A DNA stretch of 64,000 nt from Candidatus Heimdallarchaeota archaeon LC_3 (GTDB lineage: Archaea; Asgardarchaeota; Heimdallarchaeia; Hodarchaeales; LC-3), in assembly GCA_001940645.1 (NCBI GenBank), contig MDVS01000024.1:1-64000 (forward strand), given 5' to 3'. A program made the translations under genes and the position numbers. Under the pieces are notes generated by a model. That model was not told where the DNA came from and made no database searches. It saw only the letters and a program-made list of their open reading frames with translations. Below, one piece after another: positions 9,235-18,117 of the stretch. Numbering within the stretch: the first letter of the stretch is position 1; each line of letters begins with the position of its first letter.

Positions 9235-10601
9235 ATGCGTCGTATGTGTTGCATTGTAGATCCAAAATGAGAAGATGTATCCCATTCGATATGAGGAATT
9301 TCTAATAATTTTAGTTTGTTTCTTATTTTCAATCTGTCAAATCTTAATTCTGCCTTAACCATCTCATGTATTAATGGAAATTCTTTGATATAATCGCGTA
9401 TTTTAATTATTTCATCAGATTGCTTTTCAAGTGACAAGGGTATTATCGCTAATACGTTAAATCCATGTTTTCTTAAATTCACTGCATATTCAATTGTTGA
9501 TTGAAAAGTAAATGGAGAAATTAGGATAATAATTGCTTTAGAATCAAACTTGTTCATTATAATAGATAATCTTCTTAATAAAATTTCTTTGTCAGTAACA
9601 ATTGTCGGCCTCAAGTTAAGTAATTTATTAGTTATTCGTAAAAGCTGTTTTTTTCCTATTCTACTATCCAAATATTCAGGAAATTCATTTACAGATGAAA
9701 ATCCAACACTATTTCTCATTCTTAATAAAAATTCAGTTAAACTAGTTACAGCACGTAAAGAGGCTACCCATACAGGTGCAGCTGATACGGTAGTATCTAA
9801 AATAATTTCAGCGTGGATGGCTTTATCCCAATTGTATTCATTGGATAATAATTTTAATTTTCTTGTTGAAGCTTTCCAATTTATTCTATTCATACCATCT
9901 CCTAACTGAAAATCCCGAATTCCCCTAAAATCTGAATCATGTCCAATGTGTTTACTTTGAAAATATCCTCCATAGAGTCTCATCCATTCTGTTTTAATAG
10001 CAGGTAATGATTCAACTTTTTCTAATCTTGGAACTACAGAAACATATTTTTGTAAGGATGGCAATTCAAGTTGTGATAATCTAAATTCATTAATTCTGAG
10101 TCCCAAGAAGTCTCGGTGCCTTAAATATAACTCATCAAATCTATAAGTGCCTATAAAATAGAATTTTACTGTGTATGACAAGATTATTGTTTCATGTGGG
10201 TCGAGAGAAAATAAGAACAAATTTGTTCCTTCTATTATCTTTACCTCAGGAAGCACTGGGTCACTTAATTCAATAGCATGAGATGCCTGATCACTGTTAT
10301 TTGTTACTTTGATGATTATTTCTAATTCATCCCCTTCAACTACTCTAGACCTTGATAATGTTCTCTCAGCAGAAATAAATTGACCTATAGGCTCTTTATC
10401 AAGGATTTCACGAGCAAATAATATTAGGATGAAAGTTGGAAATAACAAAATAATTAATGTTCCATTTGTCAAATAAATAAAGAGAATAATCAAGGATAAA
10501 AATAGAGCAATTATTCCCATTGGTCTTTCTGTAAGAGGTGCGTGAGTAGATTTGACACTTTGTTCTGTTATATCTACGGAATCAAACCAACTGTCAGCCA
10601 T
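9231..10601 (-). CDS. DUF58 domain protein
   Basis: 456 aa with two N-terminal membrane helices (about 30-62), a β-rich domain of about 170 aa and the DUF58 core. The signature is DFRGIRDFQLGDGMNRINWK (about 225-244). A von Willebrand A-like fold follows, with ILDTTVSAA as the candidate metal-site strand. DUF58 proteins accompany MoxR ATPases and are thought to recruit them to their targets. It is fourth in the run from 13480 to 8500 and is coupled by ATGA to the next membrane protein. Family assignment is firm; biochemical function is unknown. Confidence 0.85.
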   Translation of the reverse strand: MADSWFDSVDITEQSVKSTHAPLTERPMGIIALFLSLIILFIYLTNGTLIILLFPTFILILFAREILDKEPIGQFISAERTLSRSRVVEGDELEIIIKVTNNSDQASHAIELSDPVLPEVKIIEGTNLFLFSLDPHETIILSYTVKFYFIGTYRFDELYLRHRDFLGLRINEFRLSQLELPSLQKYVSVVPRLEKVESLPAIKTEWMRLYGGYFQSKHIGHDSDFRGIRDFQLGDGMNRINWKASTRKLKLLSNEYNWDKAIHAEIILDTTVSAAPVWVASLRAVTSLTEFLLRMRNSVGFSSVNEFPEYLDSRIGKKQLLRITNKLLNLRPTIVTDKEILLRRLSIIMNKFDSKAIIILISPFTFQSTIEYAVNLRKHGFNVLAIIPLSLEKQSDEIIKIRDYIKEFPLIHEMVKAELRFDRLKIRNKLKLLEIPHIEWDTSSHFGSTMQHIRRI

Positions 10602-10665
10602 TTTCTTTTACCTTTTTTTCTAATCATTTTTGTAATTATGTTTAACCTTGTATTCAAAGCTATTT

Positions 10666-11634
10666 TTAACTTTCAACTTTAATATCTTTTCTGGGTGCGA
10701 CTATTTTACCTAATATATCTAATATTATTGATTCAGCTGCGATCCCACCTAACCATTCCCCAGATTTGAGTATTACTCTATGTGCTAAAGCTGGAATAGC
10801 AAATTCTTTTACATCTTCTGGAGTTACATAATCTCTACCATGAACAGCGGCAGAAGCACGTGATAAACTTAACAATGCTAATGATCCTCTTGGTGAAGCT
10901 CCTATTTCTAGTTTAGTATGTACTCGAGTTGCTTGAACAATAGATATAATATATTTAATAATATCTGGAACTACTTTTACTTGTTCAACTACATTCTGCA
11001 TAGCCAACATTTCTTCTAATGATATTATTGGTTCTTTAATATGCATTTCCTTACTTTGTCTTAAAATTCTATTTTCTAATATTTTGGCTTCTTCTTCTTC
11101 ATTTGGATACCCAATTCTAAGTCTTACTAAAAATCTGTCAACTTGAGCTTCTGGTAAACCAAAAGTTCCTTCTAATTCAATTGGATTTTGTGTAGCAATA
11201 ACCCAAAACGGAGGTTTCAAAGGAAATGTTGTTCCTTCTATTGTAATTTGGTATTCTTGCATAGCTTCAAGTAATGCAGCTTGTGTTTTAGGAGGGGACC
11301 TGTTTAATTCATCAGCTAATAATAAATTTGTATGTAAAGGTCCTTTCCGAAATTCAAACTCCTGCAGCTTTTGATTGTAAATATATGCTCCCGTAATGTC
11401 ACTAGGCAATAAATCCGGTGTGAATTGTATTCTTTTAAATTCTGCTTTTATAGATTCACTGAACAAACGTACCATTAATGTTTTTGCTAAACCAGGGAAA
11501 TCTTCAAATAATATATGTCCATCGGCTAGTAAAGCTATCATCACTCTCTGAATGACTTGTTCTTTTCCAATAATAAATTGTGAAATGGTATTACAGATAT
11601 TTTGTGATATTCTACTGACATTTTGTATTTCCAA
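10666..11634 (-). CDS. moxR: MoxR-family AAA+ ATPase
   Basis: AAA+ chaperone-like ATPase of 322 aa, full length for the family. Walker A is EDFPGLAKT (about 38-46), in the GLAKT form typical of MoxR. Walker B is LLLADELNRSPPKTQ, followed by sensor 1 in WVIATQNPIE and the C-terminal lid with SPRGSLALL. MoxR proteins use ATP to activate or assemble metalloenzymes and surface complexes with vWA/DUF58 partners. DUF58 lies directly downstream and two membrane proteins upstream. The gap to the upstream gene is a single base (11635), so co-transcription is nearly certain. Confidence 0.92.
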   Translation of the reverse strand: MEIQNVSRISQNICNTISQFIIGKEQVIQRVMIALLADGHILFEDFPGLAKTLMVRLFSESIKAEFKRIQFTPDLLPSDITGAYIYNQKLQEFEFRKGPLHTNLLLADELNRSPPKTQAALLEAMQEYQITIEGTTFPLKPPFWVIATQNPIELEGTFGLPEAQVDRFLVRLRIGYPNEEEEAKILENRILRQSKEMHIKEPIISLEEMLAMQNVVEQVKVVPDIIKYIISIVQATRVHTKLEIGASPRGSLALLSLSRASAAVHGRDYVTPEDVKEFAIPALAHRVILKSGEWLGGIAAESIILDILGKIVAPRKDIKVES

Positions 11635-11635
11635 T

Positions 11636-12472
11636 TTATAATTCTCCTTTAAATTTTATCTCATTACTATAATCGTTCGAAGATTTTGGTTTATTAATTT
11701 TTTCTAATATATTTTTTGATACAAATTTTTGAAAAATTCCTGTAAGAGATGTTAAAAATATAATAAGAACACTTACTGAGGTTATTAATACATAAATTGG
11801 AGCCTCTAATGTTATGAAAGGATATATGGCCAAAATCATTATCAAAATTATGGTTATACCCATTAAACCCATTTTAATGAATTTTAATGTCCTTTTAATA
11901 TCTAATTTTCTCTGAAATATTTTTTCATACTTTTTTAATTGAAGCCATTCTTCCCCTATTTCAGAGTCAGTTTCTTCATATAATCTCTTGTGGAGGTCAT
12001 AAAAAACTGATGTCAATGCTGATAGTCCACGAAATATCTCATCTCGGTCTTGACTATGAAAATATTTTTCTTTTCCTTTTAAATGTGGTTTAATCCAATT
12101 TATAGGATCTAATAAGAACTCCTTTAACTCGGGATCTCTGACATAATCTAAAAATGGTATAATCCTTCCTAATCCTCTTCTTGCATAACCCTTTGCAACT
12201 AAATTAGGGTATTCTGACTCTAAATAACTTAAAAAATTCTGTTGTATTAATAAAATAATTTTTTCAGGATCGCCTAGAAAATTTCCCCACCATTTTAAGT
12301 AATCCGCATAAATAAAATAATATTCTGATTTTGGATTGAATTCAGAAGGCTTATTATATTTCCATTCCATATTCCATCTTCTATGTTCGAAATAAAGGAT
12401 AACTAATAAAAATATTGCCATCCAAAGCAATATTAAACTCCAATTATCCTCTAATAGATATAAAAATTGCAT
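11636..12472 (-). CDS. Uncharacterised membrane protein of the MoxR cluster
   Basis: 278 aa with one N-terminal helix (LILLWMAIFLLVILYF) and two C-terminal helices (about 203-252). They bracket a cytosolic charged helical domain of about 170 aa rich in Trp, Tyr and Lys. I do not recognise the family. It sits between the DUF4129-like gene and moxR with almost no spacing, which makes it a structural partner of that complex. Confidence 0.65.
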   Translation of the reverse strand: MQFLYLLEDNWSLILLWMAIFLLVILYFEHRRWNMEWKYNKPSEFNPKSEYYFIYADYLKWWGNFLGDPEKIILLIQQNFLSYLESEYPNLVAKGYARRGLGRIIPFLDYVRDPELKEFLLDPINWIKPHLKGKEKYFHSQDRDEIFRGLSALTSVFYDLHKRLYEETDSEIGEEWLQLKKYEKIFQRKLDIKRTLKFIKMGLMGITIILIMILAIYPFITLEAPIYVLITSVSVLIIFLTSLTGIFQKFVSKNILEKINKPKSSNDYSNEIKFKGEL

Positions 12473-12499
12473 AAATAACTAAACCTTATTAATTTTTAT

Positions 12500-13480
12500 T
12501 TAATCACTTTTTTTTTTATTCTGAGTCGTTATATTATCGAAAACCTTATTCACAAGCTTATTTAATCTATTCACTGCTTCGTTCACTTCTTTAACTGCTT
12601 TTTCAGGAATATTTTCGCTACTAAATCTGGCGACTTCATACCAATAAGTTAACTCAGGGAACTGGCTCCAATAATTTTCTTCATTTCTAAATTTATTTTT
12701 AACATCATTTTGAAATTCTATTGGTGTCAAACTGTAATCGTCATTTGCTCCTAATTCTTCTAAAATTCTTGAAGCGTACAAGTAGCTTGAAATTATATGT
12801 TCACGAGGTTTATCTTTAAATTTTCGAATATTTGGATCTGAATCAAGAAGCTTTTTCAATTTTTTTCGTTCTGAGGGAACACTTGGGCGCATACTGTTTA
12901 TTATAACAAATATTAAACCAAACACAATCACAATATAGATCATATTTTGTGATAAAAAGCTAACTAATTCATTTAATCCCTGTGGGGGCGTAATCGAAGA
13001 TGTATTTACAGTGGATGATTGAGGTAAAGTAGTAGTTGTTGGTAAAACTGTTGTATTTATAATAATAGGAGTTGTAGTACTGATAAATGTTGTTGAAATT
13101 GTTGAACTAGTTGAATTTGCAACTAAAGGTTCTTCTACCGGTTGAGTAGCGACATCGATAGTAATGTAAAACAGAAATATAATCATTAGTAGCATAACCA
13201 TCTTTAATAGCCGTCGTGCGCTTTTTTTTGAAACTTGGTTACTATAATGGAAAAATATAAGTAAATTCATTCCGATCAAAAATATAAATGGGAAAATAAT
13301 ACCTAAAACAATTAAAAAATCGTTTGATAAGTTAATTTCAAGACGAGGAGTATTTGGGAACAATTCTTGATATTTAACTCTAAAAGGTGAATTATTAGAT
13401 AATAAAAGCCAGATTGCTAAAAAGAATAAGCCAGAAAGAATAATTTTCTTCTTATAATACTCAATTTGATATTTAGCCAT
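12500..13480 (-). CDS. DUF4129-like membrane protein with Ser/Thr-rich loop
   Basis: First gene of the MoxR cluster; 326 aa with four membrane helices (about 12-27, 52-75, 92-110 and 180-197). Between helices 3 and 4 lies a loop of about 60 residues made almost wholly of Ser, Thr, Pro, Val and Ile, with several N-x-S/T sites. That is a mucin-like stretch likely to be glycosylated outside the cell. The C-terminal soluble part contains SLTPIEFQNDV followed by a WYEVARFS-type helix. This matches the DUF4129 pattern commonly found beside MoxR and DUF58. Assignment rests on this motif and on gene context. Confidence 0.6.
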   Translation of the reverse strand: MAKYQIEYYKKKIILSGLFFLAIWLLLSNNSPFRVKYQELFPNTPRLEINLSNDFLIVLGIIFPFIFLIGMNLLIFFHYSNQVSKKSARRLLKMVMLLMIIFLFYITIDVATQPVEEPLVANSTSSTISTTFISTTTPIIINTTVLPTTTTLPQSSTVNTSSITPPQGLNELVSFLSQNMIYIVIVFGLIFVIINSMRPSVPSERKKLKKLLDSDPNIRKFKDKPREHIISSYLYASRILEELGANDDYSLTPIEFQNDVKNKFRNEENYWSQFPELTYWYEVARFSSENIPEKAVKEVNEAVNRLNKLVNKVFDNITTQNKKKSD

Positions 13481-13807
13481 TTATTTAATCACAAGTAAAT
13501 AAACTAATTTTGTTTTATTATACAGTATTCCACTAGAACAAAACTAAGTTTCTGAGAAAAATCAATTAAAACAAGATTTTTTAAAATATTTTAATAGATT
13601 TAGTTATCAGCTAAAACTTGGTATTTTTTTTTATTACTCAATGCTTTATAGATTCATTTTAAAATTAATAGGTAAATTTAGTTTTTTTTCATCATGGGAA
13701 AAAAGTCACTTAGCAATATTTCATACTATATTAATTAATCAAATGAAGAAAAAAGATTATAGTAAGGTTAATAATATAAATTCCAAAATTTATTATTGGT
13801 GAATATA
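13481..13807. other. Divergent intergenic region
   Basis: About 330 bases of very AT-rich sequence between the divergent MoxR cluster and the GH57 gene. It must hold both promoters. GGTGA at 13798-13802 is the ribosome site for GH57. I see no RNA gene or repeat. Confidence 0.5.
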
Positions 13808-15022
13808 TTGTCTTTATCCGTGGATCAGCAAGCACTTCCAAGTATGGCATTTTTTTTGCATATGTATCAGCCACCTATACCAATTCAAACAATACCGATA
13901 TTAAAAAGAATTATTAATAACAGTTACATTCCTCTTACAAGAAAATTACTAGAAAATTCAAATTTACGTATATCCATTAATATAAATGCTTCTTTATCTG
14001 AAATGTTGCTTGAATATGAGGGAGAAGAAGTCATTGATAATTTAAAGTTATTAAGTGAATCAAATCAAATTGAGTTTTTGGAATCAGCTTGTTATCACCC
14101 CATATTACCTATAATTGAACCTGAATACCAAAAAATTCAAATAAATTTCAACAGAAAATTAAATAATAAAATTTTTGGAAGTAGTTTTAATCCGAAAGGT
14201 TTTTTCCCTCCTGAGTTAGCTGTGAATCATGAATTACCTTATTTATTAAAAGAAATGGCTTATAAGTATTGTATATTCCCGAGCACTTCTTTTCCTTCTC
14301 TACTTAATATCGGAATTCCATATTTAATGATTGACAATAGTAAATTCTTTTTACTACCAAGAAATCGAACATTATCAAATGATATATCCTTTCAAAAATT
14401 TCCATCTCCTAACGATTTCGCTAAGGCAGTAAACCATTATTCTGAGGGTAATGAATTATCAACACCAATAATAGGAATGGATTTCGAAACATTTGGAGAA
14501 CATCACAAGAAATATGAAGATTTTTTGATTTCTTCTTTAGAGAAAATACGAATATTGCAACTGGCAGATCTAGTACAACTTCATGAATTTTCAAATTCTG
14601 ATTTCAAAATAATTTCTGAAGATTATGTTTCTTCTTCATGGAGTACAGATAGTAAGACAGAATTAATTCCTTTTCCTTTATGGAATCATCCAAATAATAG
14701 TTTGCATCAATTGACCTTGGTTCTAATGAATATTTTATCAGAAGGATTAAATTACATTGATGACAAAAATGAAAAGCAATTAATTCCTTTCTTAAAAGCA
14801 CAACAATCTTGCCAATTATGGTGGGAATCTGATGGTAAATTTGGTCCTGAATTAGTAAAAAGAGCGATAAAATTTCAAATTACTTCTTTAAATAATTTGG
14901 CTGAGTTAACTCAGTCGCAAAGTCCAGAAAAAGTAATTGCATTAAAGATGTTACTTAAAATTGCTAATAAAATAGTAGGACAAATAAATAAAATTATAGA
15001 AACTAAATCAAAGATGAACTAG
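13808..15022 (+). CDS. Glycoside hydrolase family 57 protein
   Basis: Cytosolic α-glucan enzyme of the GH57 amylase/glucanotransferase type. Motifs in order (numbering from the longest frame at 13796): FFLHMYQPP (19-27), the FFPPELAV segment with nucleophile E140, and GMDFETFGEHH with general acid D229. All three are diagnostic. At about 404 aa it resembles the compact α-amylase-like GH57 group rather than branching enzymes. I prefer the TTG at 13808, five bases after GGTGA; a TTG at 13796 and an ATG at 13844 are alternatives. With malQ further along it suggests storage-glucan breakdown or remodelling. Exact specificity is not determinable. Confidence 0.8.
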   Translation: MSLSVDQQALPSMAFFLHMYQPPIPIQTIPILKRIINNSYIPLTRKLLENSNLRISININASLSEMLLEYEGEEVIDNLKLLSESNQIEFLESACYHPILPIIEPEYQKIQINFNRKLNNKIFGSSFNPKGFFPPELAVNHELPYLLKEMAYKYCIFPSTSFPSLLNIGIPYLMIDNSKFFLLPRNRTLSNDISFQKFPSPNDFAKAVNHYSEGNELSTPIIGMDFETFGEHHKKYEDFLISSLEKIRILQLADLVQLHEFSNSDFKIISEDYVSSSWSTDSKTELIPFPLWNHPNNSLHQLTLVLMNILSEGLNYIDDKNEKQLIPFLKAQQSCQLWWESDGKFGPELVKRAIKFQITSLNNLAELTQSQSPEKVIALKMLLKIANKIVGQINKIIETKSKMN

Positions 15023-15050
15023 ATTATTATCATAATTTACCTCTTTGAGC

Positions 15051-15095
15051 AAGAAGGCTCCTTCCTTCAGGTGGGAGATGAATTGCTCTCAGTTT
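15051..15095 (+). repeat. Relic right end of a second TnpB (IS605-group) element
   Basis: The stretch contains a hairpin at 15058-15077 (arms CTCC..CC and GG..GGAG, loop TTCA) that closely resembles the one closing the intact TnpB element at 16600-16619. Both share TCCTTCAGGT. One frame reads KKAPSFRWEMN, which looks like the C-terminus of many TnpB proteins, where the terminal hairpin is part of the gene. It is most likely the remnant of an older copy, or alternatively the left end of the present one. Confidence 0.5.
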
Positions 15096-15239
15096 TTTCG
15101 ATATTATTTTCTCCTGTTTTAAACACCACTGTAAATATACTAAAACTATTATTTTGCTCGCTTCTTAAAATTATAATATATTATTAGTCCAATATGCCCC
15201 CAAAATCTTTATACACATATACTTAGCGATTTTTGATGT

Positions 15240-16622
15240 ATGTCTCGTCCATCTGGTAATATTAGTAAAAATCAACAGATTAAAACCACTCTACTAGCTA
15301 CAAGAGAACGACGGAAACATATGATTTGTAAAACCTACGAACTAAAAATAGTAAACCACCATCTGCCAAAATACGCTTTATTACATTTACATCAACTTTT
15401 TTTAGAAGCTAAATGGTTTTCTAACGCTATCATTGGTAGCAAAGATATTTTTTCCTTTGACTCGAAAATCGAATCAGTTTCGGTCATCTGTCCAGATACC
15501 ATTGATGAACGTCCCTTAACACATTTATCGTCACAGATGAAACAATCGCTTGTTAAGCAAGTACAACGAGATATCATATCATTAAAAAAACAGAAAGAAA
15601 AAGGACATCTAGTCGGAAAACTTATATTCAAAAAATGTGTTGAGACAATTCCCTTAAAACAACACGGTAACACCTACACAGTAAAAAGACCAAATAAATC
15701 GCATATCCAAGGACTTAAAGGTTATTTTAAAGTACGCGGTCTACATCAAGTACCCAAAGACGCAGAATTAGCTGAAGCCAAGTTACGATACATTTCAGGG
15801 GATTTTTATCTCTTAGTAACGTGTTATCTTCCAATCACAAGCACAAGCAAAAAAACAATCACAAATGAACAACAGAAACAACAGAAACGTGTTGAAATAG
15901 CGAAACAGGTTTTAGGAATAGATGGTGGGATTGCTAACCAATTAACGCTGTCTAACGGAATACAAATTACTTATAACATCCAGATTCCAGAGAAGTTAAG
16001 TCAATTATGTAAACGATTATCAAAAAAAAAGTATGCTTCAAAAAAATATGTTAAAACTAAGATAAAATTACAAAAACGGTATAAGAAATGGACAAACAGA
16101 AAAATTGATACAACTAACAAGATAATTAGTAGAATAACAAATAATTACGCATATGTAGCATTTCAGGACGATTCGATAACCAACTGGCAACGTTTATGGG
16201 GGACTCGTTTATTAAACACAGCACTGGGACGATTGTTCACAACCCTAGAGAGACGGGTTGTGAGTTCATGTGTCATAGATAAATGGGAACCTACCAGTAA
16301 GCGATGTTCAGATTGCGGATATATTCTTTTAAAACAGGTACCGTTAGATGAACGGGTATTCCAGTGTCTGAATCCGGAGTGTAGATTAGAGCTAGAACGT
16401 GATTGGAACGCTTCCATCGTAGATAAGAAATTAAGTATTGGTGAGTTAGCATCTATAAATTCTGAAATTAATCATCGCTTTCCTCAGGAACTGAGGAAAA
16501 AAATGCCTTTGGAGACGAGCACCTCTATTCAGGAACTGTGTCAATCTTTAGATAGATTGCCATTTGTGTCTGCACAAGTGCTATCGATGAAGAGGGAAGC
16601 CCTATCCTTCAGGTTGGGGTAG
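15240..16622 (+). CDS. tnpB: TnpB RNA-guided nuclease (IS605 OrfB)
   Basis: Transposon-encoded RuvC nuclease of 460 aa. RuvC-I is VLGIDGG (D228). RuvC-II is VAFQDDSITNW, where this TnpB subgroup usually has QDE, so D311 replaces the catalytic Glu. The zinc ribbon is C356-x2-C359 and C376-x4-C381, and RuvC-III is ERDWNAS (D388). TnpB cuts DNA under guidance of an RNA transcribed from its own 3' end and so preserves the element. The frame is intact, starts with an ATG behind a TATA-like TTTATACACATA, and ends in REALSFRLG, encoded by the terminal hairpin. It overlaps purA tail to tail. Whether the Glu-to-Asp change inactivates cleavage is unknown. Confidence 0.88.
   Translation: MSRPSGNISKNQQIKTTLLATRERRKHMICKTYELKIVNHHLPKYALLHLHQLFLEAKWFSNAIIGSKDIFSFDSKIESVSVICPDTIDERPLTHLSSQMKQSLVKQVQRDIISLKKQKEKGHLVGKLIFKKCVETIPLKQHGNTYTVKRPNKSHIQGLKGYFKVRGLHQVPKDAELAEAKLRYISGDFYLLVTCYLPITSTSKKTITNEQQKQQKRVEIAKQVLGIDGGIANQLTLSNGIQITYNIQIPEKLSQLCKRLSKKKYASKKYVKTKIKLQKRYKKWTNRKIDTTNKIISRITNNYAYVAFQDDSITNWQRLWGTRLLNTALGRLFTTLERRVVSSCVIDKWEPTSKRCSDCGYILLKQVPLDERVFQCLNPECRLELERDWNASIVDKKLSIGELASINSEINHRFPQELRKKMPLETSTSIQELCQSLDRLPFVSAQVLSMKREALSFRLG
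16600..16619 (+). repeat. Right-end hairpin of TnpB element
   Basis: CCCTATCC-TTCA-GGTTGGGG forms an eight-position stem (one T-G wobble and one T-T mismatch) with a TTCA loop. It lies within the last codons of tnpB and, on the other strand, contains the stop codon of purA (16602-16604). Confidence 0.7.
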
Positions 16623-17942
16623 TTCACTTTCAATATTGTCTAATTCAAGTGTTAATTCTCTATCTGGCCCAAAGCTTAATAAATAAAAGGGACACTTCAG
16701 ATATTTTTCAATAAAACTAATAAAATCTAGTAATGATTTAGGAAGAGAATCTTTTCCCTTTTGACATATCGTAAGCCATTGATTTTTGCTTAAGATTCCC
16801 CAACCTTCAAATTCTTTGTATATAGATTGATAATTTTTAATTTTCAATACACTAGGGGGTATAATTTTAGTATCTTCTCCTTTGTCGTTAATATACCCAA
16901 CTACAACCTTAAATGTTTCTAGTCCACCAATTACATCTAGTTTTGTTATAGCTAATCCTGTTAAACTGTTTAATCTAACAGAATACTTCATCGAAACTAG
17001 ATCCAACCAACCAACTCTTCTTGGCCTACCAGTGGTTGTTCCATATTCTGCTCCTATTTCCTGAATATATTTTCCAGGATTTTCACTAGTATCTAATTCA
17101 GAAACAAACGGGCCTTCTCCAACTCGTGATGTATAAGCTTTCATAACACCAATTCGTTCATTTAAATACTTAATTCCTATTCCTGTTCCCGATGACGCAC
17201 CTGAAACCAAACATGTTGAACTAGTATTAAACGGATATACTCCATGATCAATATCTAGTAGTGTAGACTGAGCACCCTCAAATAATATATTACGATTATT
17301 TAATAATATATTTTCCAGAAATTCTCCACCGTCTACGAAATTTTGCTCAAATTTTTTGTAATAATTTTTTATTTCATTTCTTAAACTATCTTTTGGTGGT
17401 AAATCTAAGATATCTTTTAAATGAGAATAATATTTGTATATGTAATTCAATTGTGATTGAAAAATTTCATCTACTTCTATATCAGCCCATCTTATGCCAA
17501 TTCTTGAAGCTTTATCAGAATAACATGGGCCTACACCCTGTTTTGTTGTACCAGCAGATGTTTTTCCTTCTTTTTTAGTTGTTTCTTGATAAGAATCAAG
17601 TTTAACATGGATAGGTAATACAATATGTGATCTAGGATCTATTTTTAGATTCTTGATTTTATCCGGAAATTGTTTCAGTTCTTCTTCTAATTTTTGAGGA
17701 TTAACAACAACCCCATTTCCAATTAAAGAGGTTTTGCCATATACCATGCCAGATGGAAGCAAATGAAGGGCATATCTCTTATTTTCAGCAACAATTGTAT
17801 GACCAGCATTAGATCCCCCATTAAATCTAACTACAGCATCTATATAATGTTTAGAGCAATAATAATCTACGATTTTACCTTTACCCTCATCTCCATATGC
17901 CATTCCAATTACAACAATTCCTTTACCAACCAAAAAGATCAC
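16602..17942 (-). CDS. purA: Adenylosuccinate synthetase
   Basis: GTP-dependent ligation of IMP and aspartate, the first committed step to AMP. The P-loop GMAYGDEGKGK near the N-terminus, FNGGSNAGHTI, the TTKQGVGPCY segment, TTGRPRRVGWLD and the C-terminal GPDREL are all family hallmarks. At 446 aa it is slightly longer than the bacterial enzyme. The GTG at 17942 opens the frame; nearby TTG codons are possible. The 3' end is unusual: the last residues (about LPQPEG) and the stop come from the right end of the inserted TnpB element, so the native C-terminus has been replaced after ESE. The catalytic domain is complete, so the enzyme should work. Confidence 0.92.
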   Translation of the reverse strand: MIFLVGKGIVVIGMAYGDEGKGKIVDYYCSKHYIDAVVRFNGGSNAGHTIVAENKRYALHLLPSGMVYGKTSLIGNGVVVNPQKLEEELKQFPDKIKNLKIDPRSHIVLPIHVKLDSYQETTKKEGKTSAGTTKQGVGPCYSDKASRIGIRWADIEVDEIFQSQLNYIYKYYSHLKDILDLPPKDSLRNEIKNYYKKFEQNFVDGGEFLENILLNNRNILFEGAQSTLLDIDHGVYPFNTSSTCLVSGASSGTGIGIKYLNERIGVMKAYTSRVGEGPFVSELDTSENPGKYIQEIGAEYGTTTGRPRRVGWLDLVSMKYSVRLNSLTGLAITKLDVIGGLETFKVVVGYINDKGEDTKIIPPSVLKIKNYQSIYKEFEGWGILSKNQWLTICQKGKDSLPKSLLDFISFIEKYLKCPFYLLSFGPDRELTLELDNIESELPQPEG

Positions 17943-18117
17943 GTCAATGTCTATTTTTACAGGGAAAAAACAATTAATATTCTAATGAGAGCATTAATTT
18001 ATTAATGGAAGATTTTTGAAATATCTATCATATGACTTATTAAACAAATTATTGCCAAGAGGGTGATCGACGATAAATTCTTTCCAAAATACTTCAGAAA
18101 ATGAAACTAACGGATGT

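Larger units (their letters stand above)
15240..16627 (+). mobile_element. TnpB-only IS200/IS605-group element
   Basis: The element carries tnpB but no tnpA, so it depends on a transposase elsewhere. The right end is clear: the tnpB stop lies just past a hairpin (16600-16619), followed by TAGTTCAC, a usual right-end sequence. The right end is also where the guide (omega/re) RNA scaffold of TnpB is normally encoded. The left end is unresolved; it should lie between about 15100 and 15240. Confidence 0.7.
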
